Below, in pieces: positions 1 through 6,089 of a DNA stretch of 6,089 bases; the stretch's first letter is position 1, and each line of letters starts with the position of its first letter. This stretch comes from Roseibacillus sp. (GTDB lineage Bacteria > Verrucomicrobiota > Verrucomicrobiia > Verrucomicrobiales > Akkermansiaceae): NCBI GenBank assembly GCA_002729275.1, contig PBTP01000098.1:29083-35171 (forward strand), written 5' to 3'. The notes under the pieces are model-generated. The model was not told the DNA's origin. It was given only the letters and a program-made list of their open reading frames with translations, and searched no databases. Position numbers and translations under genes: made by a program.

Positions 1-78
1 ATCCCGGTTGTAGGACAGGGGAGCAGTCACTCCGGGCAGGGATCCGAGGAAAATAAGCGCAGTGATGGTTAGGCGCAT
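1..78 (-). CDS. N-terminus of an exported protein, probably a second PSCyt1 (planctomycete cytochrome c) protein; 3' end outside window
   Basis: Only 26 codons are in the window. Reading down from the ATG at 78-76 gives a short basic start (MR), a hydrophobic core (LTITALIFLGSLPG) and a small-residue cleavage site (VTA), followed by PLSYNRD at the window edge. The stretch YNRD matches the mature start of PSCyt1 proteins, whose consensus runs on into a CxxCH haem site. The complete cytochrome gene at 1659-4016 has FNRDIRPIL at the same place just after its own signal peptide. The start is well fixed: an in-frame TGA lies at 90-88, only three codons upstream. A weak AGGT sits a few bases before the ATG. 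It follows the DUF1501 gene by 118 bases on the same strand, the usual neighbour for this family. The signal peptide and frame are seen directly; the PSCyt1 identity is inferred from four residues plus context, and the downstream domains cannot be checked. Confidence 0.72.
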   Translation of the reverse strand, partial: MRLTITALIFLGSLPGVTAPLSYNRD

Positions 79-196
79 GGCACCTATTCACTACCGAGGG
101 TCACGGGAGTGCGCAAGAGCGGGGTTCTCCTAGTTGGTCCTGTTTTCGTGGTAGCGCCAATAAAACTGGTGCAAATCCTATAATCGAGGAGTCAGG
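79..196 (-). other. 118-base intergenic gap, the longest in the window
   Basis: This gap separates the TAG stop of the DUF1501 gene from the ATG of the next exported protein. No coding frame continues through it. I see no stable hairpin followed by a T-run, so no intrinsic terminator can be claimed, and no convincing -35/-10 pair. It is the only gap in the cluster long enough to hold a separate promoter or a processing site, so the last gene could be expressed independently, but the sequence does not show this. Confidence 0.5.
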
Positions 197-1630
197 CTAG
201 CTTAATACTCCTTTTACGACCCTTGCAGGTTCCACGCCGGTGAGACGCATGTCCAGCCCCTGAAATTTCACCGAGAAGCGGTTATGGTCAATTCCCAGGA
301 GGTGAAGCATGGTAGCATGAAGGTCACGCACATGGACGACATCCTTTACTGAGGCATATCCAAGTTCATCGGTTTCTCCATAGGCCGTTCCGCCCTGGAT
401 TCCGCCACCGGCCAGCCACATGGAAAAGCCCTTCATGTGGTGGTCGCGACCAGCTCCACCTTTGCCTTGGAACATGGGGGTCCGTCCGAATTCTCCGCCC
501 CATACAATAAGAGTTTCATCCAGCATTCCGCGCTGTTTCAGGTCGGTAAGCAAGGCCCACGTTGGTTTGTCCGTAAGACCACAGCACGTGTTCATATATT
601 GCACCAGTCCTCCGTGGTGATCCCATCCCCTGTGGTAGAGCTGGATAAAACGAACTCCTTTTTCTGCAAGTCTACGGGCAAGCAGGCAGTTTGACGCGAA
701 GGATCCGTCGCCTGGTTTTGCGCCATACATCTCAAGAATATGCTGAGGCTCATCGGATACGTCAGTGAGATCCGGGACGCTGGCTTGCATCCGGAACGCC
801 ATCTCGTATGCAGCGATCCGGGCCTTGATTTCCGGGTTGTCGACCATCTGGTTGCGCCGGCTGTCAAGCTGCTGAATGGATTGAACAAGGGCCTGCTGGT
901 GTTTCTCGGTTACTCCTGGAGGACGGGTGACGTAATGGACCGGATCTCCAGTGGAATTAAATTCTACCCCTTGGTGACGGCTTGGGAGAAAGCCTGTGCC
1001 CCATTGCCGGGCTGCAATCGGTTGAGGATTACGCCCTCCCACACTTGTCATGACGACGAATCCCGGAAGGTCCTCACTATCACTTCCGAGACCATAGTTG
1101 ACCCATGCCCCCATGGAGGGACGACCACTGATCGCAGATCCCGTATTCATGAAGGTATGGGCTGGGTCATGATTGATCTGCTCGGTGAGCATGGATTTCA
1201 CCACACAGATCTGGTCAGCCATTTTTCGATGGTAGGGCAGAAAGTCAGAGATGAACTGCCCCTTGCCAAACTCCTGGAATTTCGTGAGGTGGCCCTGGAC
1301 CTTGAGCTGCTGACCCTGCAGTTGAGCAATCGGTTGGCCCTTGGTGAAGGATTCAGGCATGGGCTTGCCATTGAGTTCGTCGAGCTTGGGCTTGTAGTCG
1401 AAGGTCTCCAGATGTGACGGGCCTCCTGCCATCGTCAGAAAAATGACTCTTTTGATCTTGGCGTCATGATGTGGCAGGCCCGCAATACCATTGTAGGAAG
1501 TGTCGATAGTTTCTCCGAGGGCGTCGCGGTCGAGCAGGGATAGGAGAGCTGCAGATCCCAGTCCAAATCCTGCCGAGCCAAGAAATGATCGGCGATTAAC
1601 GTAGTTTCCCAGTCGTTCAGTGGTGGTCAT
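197..1630 (-). CDS. DUF1501 family protein with twin-arginine leader (alkaline phosphatase/sulfatase-fold clan)
   Basis: Complete 477-residue protein, a normal length for DUF1501. Residues 12-33 form a twin-arginine type leader: RRSFLG at 13-18 followed by a Gly/Ala/Leu-rich stretch, so export in folded form by Tat is likely. The core starts at 60-83 with KRVIFLTMAGGPSHLETFDY, a hallmark of the family. Then come NHDPAH (153-158), GRPSMGAW (169-176), GWDHH (335-339), GEFGRTP (379-385), GRDHH (394-398) and HVRDLHAT (433-440). The acidic and His residues of these motifs sit where the alkaline-phosphatase clan places metal ligands; that assignment is family-level inference. The ATG at 1630 is chosen because it puts the RR motif at residue 13. 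No strong Shine-Dalgarno precedes it, only CAGG. It lies 28 bases after the PSCyt gene, the classic PSCyt-DUF1501 order, suggesting co-transcription. Substrate and reaction are unknown. Assignment to the family is very safe. Confidence 0.95.
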   Translation of the reverse strand: MTTTERLGNYVNRRSFLGSAGFGLGSAALLSLLDRDALGETIDTSYNGIAGLPHHDAKIKRVIFLTMAGGPSHLETFDYKPKLDELNGKPMPESFTKGQPIAQLQGQQLKVQGHLTKFQEFGKGQFISDFLPYHRKMADQICVVKSMLTEQINHDPAHTFMNTGSAISGRPSMGAWVNYGLGSDSEDLPGFVVMTSVGGRNPQPIAARQWGTGFLPSRHQGVEFNSTGDPVHYVTRPPGVTEKHQQALVQSIQQLDSRRNQMVDNPEIKARIAAYEMAFRMQASVPDLTDVSDEPQHILEMYGAKPGDGSFASNCLLARRLAEKGVRFIQLYHRGWDHHGGLVQYMNTCCGLTDKPTWALLTDLKQRGMLDETLIVWGGEFGRTPMFQGKGGAGRDHHMKGFSMWLAGGGIQGGTAYGETDELGYASVKDVVHVRDLHATMLHLLGIDHNRFSVKFQGLDMRLTGVEPARVVKGVLS

Positions 1631-1658
1631 CAGCCTGTTGAGAGGAGGAGTAAATTGC

Positions 1659-4016
1659 TCAGTTCCGGGTGTAAGTTTCAGAGAGATTCAAAATTGCGCG
1701 AGCCACGGTGGTCCAAGCAGCATGCTGGACGATCTCAAGGTTCTCCGAGGCTGGAGACATTCCTGTTGAGACTAGTGCCTTCGCTGCAGCAGGGGCCGAC
1801 TCAAATTCTCGTAACGCGGTCGAAAGAAGCTGTTTCATAATTCGGATTTCCTCTTCATCAGGAGTTCGCGAAAGCGCTTCTCGATATGAAAATGCCAAGC
1901 GGGAATCGACGCTTGGCCCACCCTCGGAAAGGGCGCGTGCAGCAAAAACGCGGGCAGCCTCAACGAAAGAAGGGTCATTGAGAAGCGTCATCGCGGCGAT
2001 GGGGGTATTGGAGCGCGGCCGCTCAGCAGTGCACTCTTCCCGTGTCGGGGCATCAAAGGCACGTAGCATGGGGTGGAGAAACTGTCTTTGCCAATGGACA
2101 TAAATTCCCCGGCGCCATTGGCGGTCATCGGTATGATGGGAGTATTTGCGGCCAGGGAAATTGAGGTGCTTGTAGTAGCCAAGGGGCTGATAGGGCTTCG
2201 CGCTGGCGCCACCGTAGCTCGTGCGCAGGAGGCCTGAGATGGCCAGTGCATTGTCGCGGATGGTCTCCGCAGGAAGACGATATCGCGACTGTCGTGCCAG
2301 AAGCCGGTTGTAGGGATCACGTTCCCGAAGATCCATGGTTTCAAGTGAGCTCTGCCTGTAGGTTCGGCTGGTGACGAGAAGGGCCATCATATGCTTTATG
2401 TCCCAACCGGACTTATAGAATTCAACGGCAAGATTATCCAACAGTTCCGGATGCACGGGGGCTTCTCCCTGTCCACCAAAGTCATCAAGTTGCTTCGAAA
2501 TCCCGGAACCGAACACGAGATACCAGAACCGGTTGACCATCACGCGCGCGGTTAAACCTCCCGTTCCCTGGGCTGGATCTGTCAGCCAGTTCGCGAGGTC
2601 GAGACGGGTTAAACGCTTCGACTGGACCGGTTTTCCGGGTTTATTAAGAAAGGCGGGGAAGGCAGGTTCTACGGCAGGGCCACTCTCGTCGAGCCAGTCT
2701 CCCCTCGGTAGAATACGAATAGTGCGGGGCTTGGTTGCGACCGTAATCATGGTCTTCCTCTGCCTTTTTTTCAACGTTGCCAGTTCCGCCTCGAGGGCTT
2801 TGCGCTCTTCGCCGGTGGCAAAGGTATGAGAGGACAATTTCTTCTCAAGCTCCGCGAGGCGCATGCGCTCCCACTTCGAGTGAACATCGATTTCAGGTGG
2901 GCGTCTGGTTGGCAGGTTATTAGTTCCGACCCGGAAATGCTGTGCCTCGTCGATATCCGCAAAAAAGGCACCCAGAGCGTAAAAGTCCCGGGCGGTGTAA
3001 GGGTCATACTTATGGTCGTGGCACTGAGCACAGCCTACGGTTGCTCCCATCCAGACATTGGAAAGATTACGGACTCGGTCCGCAAAGTAGATGGCAAGGT
3101 ATTCCTTGGCTTGCAGTCCGCCCTCGTGAGAAGTCTGGAGAAGTCGATTGTAGCCTGTAGCAATTTTCTGGTCGATCGTAGGCGAATCCAGGAGGTCTCC
3201 TGCCAATTGCTCCCGGGTGAATTGGTCAAAGGGCATATTATCGTTGAAAGCATCGATGACATAGTCTCGGTAGGGAGAAATACTGTGGTCCTGATCACCA
3301 TGATATCCACATGTGTCTGCATAGCGGACCAGGTCGAGCCAGTACATCGCCATGCGCTCACCGAAATGCGGAGAGGATAGAAGCTCCTCGACGGTCTTCT
3401 CCAGACAGTCGGTCGGGTTGTCCTTCCACTCCTTCAGGAAGCGACCGACTTCCTCTGCAGAGGGAGGAAGTCCAATGAGGTCGAAATGAAGGCGACGCAC
3501 GAGAGTAACAGGATCGGTATCCGGGGCGGGGTCCAGCCCCTCACGGTGGAGGCGGTCCAGAATGAAGTTGTCGATCCAGGTTGCGGGCCAATCAGAAAGT
3601 CGGGCTGGAGGGACGGGATTGGTCTCGGGAGGACGATAGGACCAGGGCTCCGCGTAGTCGCCCCCCTGTTTGATCCATTGGCGGAGAAGATCTTTCTGCT
3701 CGGCGCTGAGATTCTTGTTCACGTCGGGTGGTGGCATGACTTCTTCCAAGTCTGCACTGAAAATCCGGTGAATAATCTCACTCTCATCTGGATTTCCAGG
3801 CAGGAGGGCATCGCCTATCTCGCCTCCCTTCAGAGCTCCTTCTGAAGTATCGAGCCTCAGTTTGCCCTTGCGCTCATGTTCGTCCGGTCCGTGACAGGCG
3901 AAACAGTGGTCAGAGAGAATAGGCCGGATATCCCTGTTGAAATCGACCTCGGCAAAAAGCCCACCTGTCGACAGGACGGCGGTGACTAATTGAAGGACCG
4001 GAGGGGTACGGAACAT
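1659..4016 (-). CDS. Exported PSCyt1-PSCyt2 (DUF1549)-PSD1 (DUF1553) cytochrome c protein
   Basis: From the ATG at 4016 the protein has 785 residues. Residues 1-22 are a Sec signal peptide ending GGLFA, then EVDFNRDIRPIL opens the PSCyt1 domain. Haem site CFACH is at 38-42, with VMPPP at 93-97 giving the probable axial Met94. PSCyt2/DUF1549 spans about 145-355: LHFDLIGLPP at 176-185, YWLDLVRYADTCGYHGD at 225-241, and a second CxxCH, GCAQCHDHKYDP, at 328-339. A charged, probably coiled-coil segment follows at about 380-421. PSD1/DUF1553 runs from about 468 to near the end, with VNRFWYLVFG at 494-503 and DDFGGQGEAPVHPELLD at 511-527. The frame stays open up to a TTG at 4124, but that start would overlap the WD40 gene by 53 bases and place about 36 polar residues before the signal peptide, so 4016 is preferred. 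The gene sits 55 bases after the WD40 gene and 28 before DUF1501. It is presumably a periplasmic redox protein; partner and substrate are unknown. Confidence 0.94.
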   Translation of the reverse strand: MFRTPPVLQLVTAVLSTGGLFAEVDFNRDIRPILSDHCFACHGPDEHERKGKLRLDTSEGALKGGEIGDALLPGNPDESEIIHRIFSADLEEVMPPPDVNKNLSAEQKDLLRQWIKQGGDYAEPWSYRPPETNPVPPARLSDWPATWIDNFILDRLHREGLDPAPDTDPVTLVRRLHFDLIGLPPSAEEVGRFLKEWKDNPTDCLEKTVEELLSSPHFGERMAMYWLDLVRYADTCGYHGDQDHSISPYRDYVIDAFNDNMPFDQFTREQLAGDLLDSPTIDQKIATGYNRLLQTSHEGGLQAKEYLAIYFADRVRNLSNVWMGATVGCAQCHDHKYDPYTARDFYALGAFFADIDEAQHFRVGTNNLPTRRPPEIDVHSKWERMRLAELEKKLSSHTFATGEERKALEAELATLKKRQRKTMITVATKPRTIRILPRGDWLDESGPAVEPAFPAFLNKPGKPVQSKRLTRLDLANWLTDPAQGTGGLTARVMVNRFWYLVFGSGISKQLDDFGGQGEAPVHPELLDNLAVEFYKSGWDIKHMMALLVTSRTYRQSSLETMDLRERDPYNRLLARQSRYRLPAETIRDNALAISGLLRTSYGGASAKPYQPLGYYKHLNFPGRKYSHHTDDRQWRRGIYVHWQRQFLHPMLRAFDAPTREECTAERPRSNTPIAAMTLLNDPSFVEAARVFAARALSEGGPSVDSRLAFSYREALSRTPDEEEIRIMKQLLSTALREFESAPAAAKALVSTGMSPASENLEIVQHAAWTTVARAILNLSETYTRN

Positions 4017-4071
4017 CCCTGCCAGACTAGCTCTATACCAGCACGATGCAATGGAGGACTGATGAAAGAAG

Positions 4072-5145
4072 TTAGCTGACTGAGACCTTGAGGACTTTGA
4101 CCTTCCCCCAGTCTGTTTTCTCAATGTCCTTCATCTCCTTGGGCTGCCCCGAACTTCCACCGAGATAAAGCCGGGTACCATCCTCATTCCAGACCGCCTT
4201 ACTCACTCGCATCTTCGTGTCAGTGGCGGCTAGCAGTGATCCGGTAGCAAGGTCAAAAATGGCGGTGTTCCATTGGCCTTTGAATAGCCTTCCAGCCATT
4301 GCGAAGATTTTTCCTCCGGGATGAATCGCCAGGGTTTCCATCAGGCCCTGTCCGATCTCGCTGTCGTTGGCACTCCCGGTTCGTTCGACGGAACCATCCC
4401 TCCATTTCCAGCGCTCCCATAATTGTTTTCCATTCCCAGCGGCAGGATCACGGGTGCTACCCATGCCAGCGAGCAGGATTTCGGAATCATCTGGTGAAAA
4501 TGCGAGCGAGAAAATACCCCCGGTAAAGTAGTGCCCCTTGATGACTCCCCAGCCAGTGAAATTCCCCGTCTGAATCCTGGCCGTCTCCTTCTCAGTCTCA
4601 AGGTTCCAGATGCGGACTTCTCCCATGAGGTTTCCCGCCGCGAGGAACTTCCCGTCGTTGCTGAACGCTACTGACTCAACGGGTGGGATGTGGGGAAAGT
4701 GGTGAGCTTCCCTGCCGGTAAGCACTTCATACACCCGGATGGAGGGCTCCTTTTCCTGAGCGGGCTCGTATTTATAACCACCACAGAGATATTGACCGGT
4801 CGAGGAGGCAATGAACTTCCCGTTCGGGGAAATGGTGCTCTGCCAGGACCAGAATTCGTGGGCCTTTATTTCACGAGTCGTCTTTTTCTTGTCCGGATTA
4901 ATCCAGAGCAGGTGTCCATCATAGCCGGAAGAGATCAGCTCCCGGTTCGCTCGGGACCAGTTCACCCCAGAGGCATAATTCCGGTGCTCCGCAAGTTTGT
5001 TCGGTTTGCCCCAGCGGATCTGTGGCAACGCATAGATGCCTCCATCAAAGCATGCGGCGTAGAATTGGTTGTCTTCGCCCCGTGCGAGGGAAAGGCAATG
5101 GGTGGGGAGCTTGAAGCTTGAGCTCTTTGAGATATCGACCTTCAC
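4072..5145 (-). CDS. WD40-type beta-propeller protein, probably cytoplasmic
   Basis: The protein has 357 residues and is built from propeller repeats. The clearest blade is VESVAFSNDGKFLAAG followed by GEVRIWNL (156-182). Others are SGVNWSRANRELISSGYDGHLLWI (split over 59-82), STISPNGKFIASS with IRVYEVLTG (103-144), IFSLAFSPDDSEILLAG (211-227), METLAIHPGGKIFAMAG with TAIFDLATG (269-302) and VSKAVWNEDGTRLYLGG (314-330). With an N-terminal strand set at 15-41 (FDGGIYAL) this makes about six or seven blades, enough to close a ring. Such proteins usually act as binding scaffolds; no catalytic residues are evident. The GTG start at 5145 is supported by a strong GGAGGT six bases upstream and by the GTGA overlap with the preceding stop. 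There is no signal peptide. An in-frame TAA at 5175-5173 allows only nine codons of upstream extension, so export by Sec or Tat is unlikely. In related PVC clusters WD40 repeats can be fused to PSCyt1; here the protein stands alone. Its partner is unknown. Confidence 0.9.
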   Translation of the reverse strand: MKVDISKSSSFKLPTHCLSLARGEDNQFYAACFDGGIYALPQIRWGKPNKLAEHRNYASGVNWSRANRELISSGYDGHLLWINPDKKKTTREIKAHEFWSWQSTISPNGKFIASSTGQYLCGGYKYEPAQEKEPSIRVYEVLTGREAHHFPHIPPVESVAFSNDGKFLAAGNLMGEVRIWNLETEKETARIQTGNFTGWGVIKGHYFTGGIFSLAFSPDDSEILLAGMGSTRDPAAGNGKQLWERWKWRDGSVERTGSANDSEIGQGLMETLAIHPGGKIFAMAGRLFKGQWNTAIFDLATGSLLAATDTKMRVSKAVWNEDGTRLYLGGSSGQPKEMKDIEKTDWGKVKVLKVSVS

Positions 5146-6089
5146 GCGAGGACCTCCCTGATTGGCTCGGATTTATCCTCCACGTAATGGAAATTAGGGA
5201 GGCTGGGAATTTGGAATTCCCCGTGTGGGTTGATGCCGAGCGCGGCAAAGATTGTAGCAAAGAGATTTTGTTCGTCGAAGGCCTGGCCTGTCACATCGAA
5301 CCCAAGTTTGTCGGTTGCTCCCACCACTGCTCCTTCCGCGATACCGCTCCCGAACATGGTCAGGCTCCACGCGTTGGGATAGTGGTCCCTGCCCCGCGCC
5401 GCATTGAGCCAGGGGGTGCGCCCGAACTCACCCATGGCGATCACGAGGGTATCATCCAGCATCCCTCGCTCCTCGAGGTCCTGGTGGAGCTGGTAGATGA
5501 TATTGTCCAGGTCCGGGACCACCATCTGGTAAATCTCGTGGTTAAAGACGTGGCAGTCCCACGGCATTCCATTGGCAACCATGACAAAGGGAGCCCCCTC
5601 CTCCACGAGGTTCCGGGCAAGAAGGGTATGCTGGCCAAAGGTGCCCGGTCCGTAGCGTTCCCGGTCCTGCGGTGGAAGGCGCTCCAGGTCGAACAGGTGA
5701 GCGCAGCTCATGAGGCCCTTGACTCGGCCGTAGACAGCATTATGCGAGGATGCCGCCTTGCTCCGTGTGTCGTTCTCGAACTTCTTACTGAAGAAGCTTC
5801 TCAAGTCCTCGCGAGCCTCATGATCATTGGTCGTGATGGAATCGAGCTTGTCGACGTGCGGAATGCCAAAATCTCCACCGGTGCGAACGGGGGAATATTC
5901 CGCCCCGAGCCACCCAGCCCAGTTTCCCGCCTTAAAACCCTTGAATTCATTTCCCTCGGGGCAGGGGTCGAGGAGAATGAAGTTCGGGATAGCACTATCC
6001 AGTTGTCCCAGCTGCTGGGAGAGCACGGAGCCGATGGTTGGACGGGTAAAGGGTGGTCTGGGTTTGTGTCCTCTCTGGAGAAGATTGAT
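5142..6089 (-). CDS. DUF1501 family protein, C-terminal part; 5' end outside window
   Basis: 315 codons and a TGA stop are in the window, and the frame stays open to the edge at 6089. The GTG at 6026 is not the true start: the 21 codons before it encode RPPFTRPTIGS leading straight into VLSQQLG, the family's RPSxGxW-type segment, aligning with GRPSMGAW of the other DUF1501 protein here. Later motifs are PWDCH (5564-5550), GEFGRTP (5432-5412) and GRDHYPNAW (5393-5367), ending with a family-typical KSEPIREVLA tail. The W-D-x-H, E and D-H residues that would bind metal in the alkaline-phosphatase clan are therefore present. It is clearly a different subfamily from the protein at 197-1630: the region between RPT and PWDCH, and the C-terminus, share little. 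The N-terminal leader and NHDPAH-type motif would lie upstream. The stop overlaps the WD40 start by four bases, so the two are probably translationally coupled. Substrate unknown. Confidence 0.94.
   Translation of the reverse strand: MNLLQRGHKPRPPFTRPTIGSVLSQQLGQLDSAIPNFILLDPCPEGNEFKGFKAGNWAGWLGAEYSPVRTGGDFGIPHVDKLDSITTNDHEAREDLRSFFSKKFENDTRSKAASSHNAVYGRVKGLMSCAHLFDLERLPPQDRERYGPGTFGQHTLLARNLVEEGAPFVMVANGMPWDCHVFNHEIYQMVVPDLDNIIYQLHQDLEERGMLDDTLVIAMGEFGRTPWLNAARGRDHYPNAWSLTMFGSGIAEGAVVGATDKLGFDVTGQAFDEQNLFATIFAALGINPHGEFQIPSLPNFHYVEDKSEPIREVLA
5152..5159 (-). promoter_or_regulatory. Shine-Dalgarno of the WD40 gene, inside the upstream DUF1501 gene
   Basis: On the minus strand the bases read AGGGAGGT, then a six-base spacer CCTCGC, then GTGA. 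This is a near-ideal ribosome binding site and the strongest in the window. It decides the GTG start at 5145 and lies within the last codons of the DUF1501 gene. The GTGA tetramer is both the start of the WD40 gene and the stop (TGA) of the gene before it, a standard arrangement for translational coupling. Confidence 0.8.

Noticed and set aside
79..196. Possible promoter or terminator in the longest gap
   Set aside because: Candidate boxes such as TTGGCG, TTGCGC and TATAGG have no well-spaced partner of good quality, and no stem followed by a T-run is present.
740..1417. 225-codon open frame on the plus strand
   Set aside because: It is wholly antisense to the well-conserved DUF1501 gene, shows no recognisable motif, and is a by-product of that gene's codon use.
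1631..1658. CTCCTCCTCTC tract before the DUF1501 start, resembling an anti-Shine-Dalgarno
   Set aside because: It is short and pyrimidine-rich, with no pairing partner near the start that would form a convincing hairpin; likely chance.
2826..3380. 184-codon open frame on the plus strand
   Set aside because: It is antisense to the PSCyt2 domain and its second CxxCH, with no domain or ribosome site of its own.
6024..6026. GTG as a start for the upstream DUF1501 gene
   Set aside because: The frame continues to the window edge and the codons before the GTG encode the conserved RPT segment, so the GTG is an internal Val.

Overview
All genes here are on the minus strand, and the window is part of one dense co-directional cluster. 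The families are paired planctomycete-type cytochrome proteins (PSCyt1/PSCyt2/PSD1, i.e. DUF1549/DUF1553) and DUF1501 proteins, with a WD40-type beta-propeller gene between them. These pairs are greatly expanded in Planctomycetota and Verrucomicrobiota. The window therefore most likely comes from a member of the PVC group, perhaps a marine or soil Verrucomicrobium or Planctomycete. The sequence alone does not decide the phylum.

Layout in the direction of transcription (high to low coordinates): (1) the C-terminal 315 codons of a DUF1501 protein, 6089-5142, whose start lies outside the window; (2) a 357-residue WD40/beta-propeller protein, 5145-4072, joined to the previous gene by a 4-base GTGA stop/start overlap with a strong Shine-Dalgarno; (3) a 785-residue exported protein with two CxxCH motifs and PSCyt1-PSCyt2-PSD1 architecture, 4016-1659; (4) a complete 477-residue DUF1501 protein with a twin-arginine leader, 1630-197; (5) the first 26 codons of another exported protein, 78-1, whose mature N-terminus looks like the start of a second PSCyt1 domain. 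The gaps are 55, 28 and 118 bases. No RNA gene, CRISPR array, insertion sequence or convincing terminator was seen, and no stretch above 120 bases lacks a gene.

How the genes may work together: family knowledge says PSCyt and DUF1501 proteins are encoded side by side in PVC genomes, and that DUF1501 belongs to the alkaline-phosphatase/sulfatase fold clan. To my knowledge the biochemical role of the pair is not established. From the signals seen, the cytochrome would be exported unfolded by Sec and given haem outside the cytoplasm, while the complete DUF1501 protein would leave folded by Tat. Both would act in the periplasm-like compartment. The WD40 protein has no signal peptide and cannot be extended upstream to gain one, so it looks cytoplasmic. 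The cluster reads as a tandem array of cytochrome/DUF1501 modules with a propeller gene in it, and it continues past both window edges.
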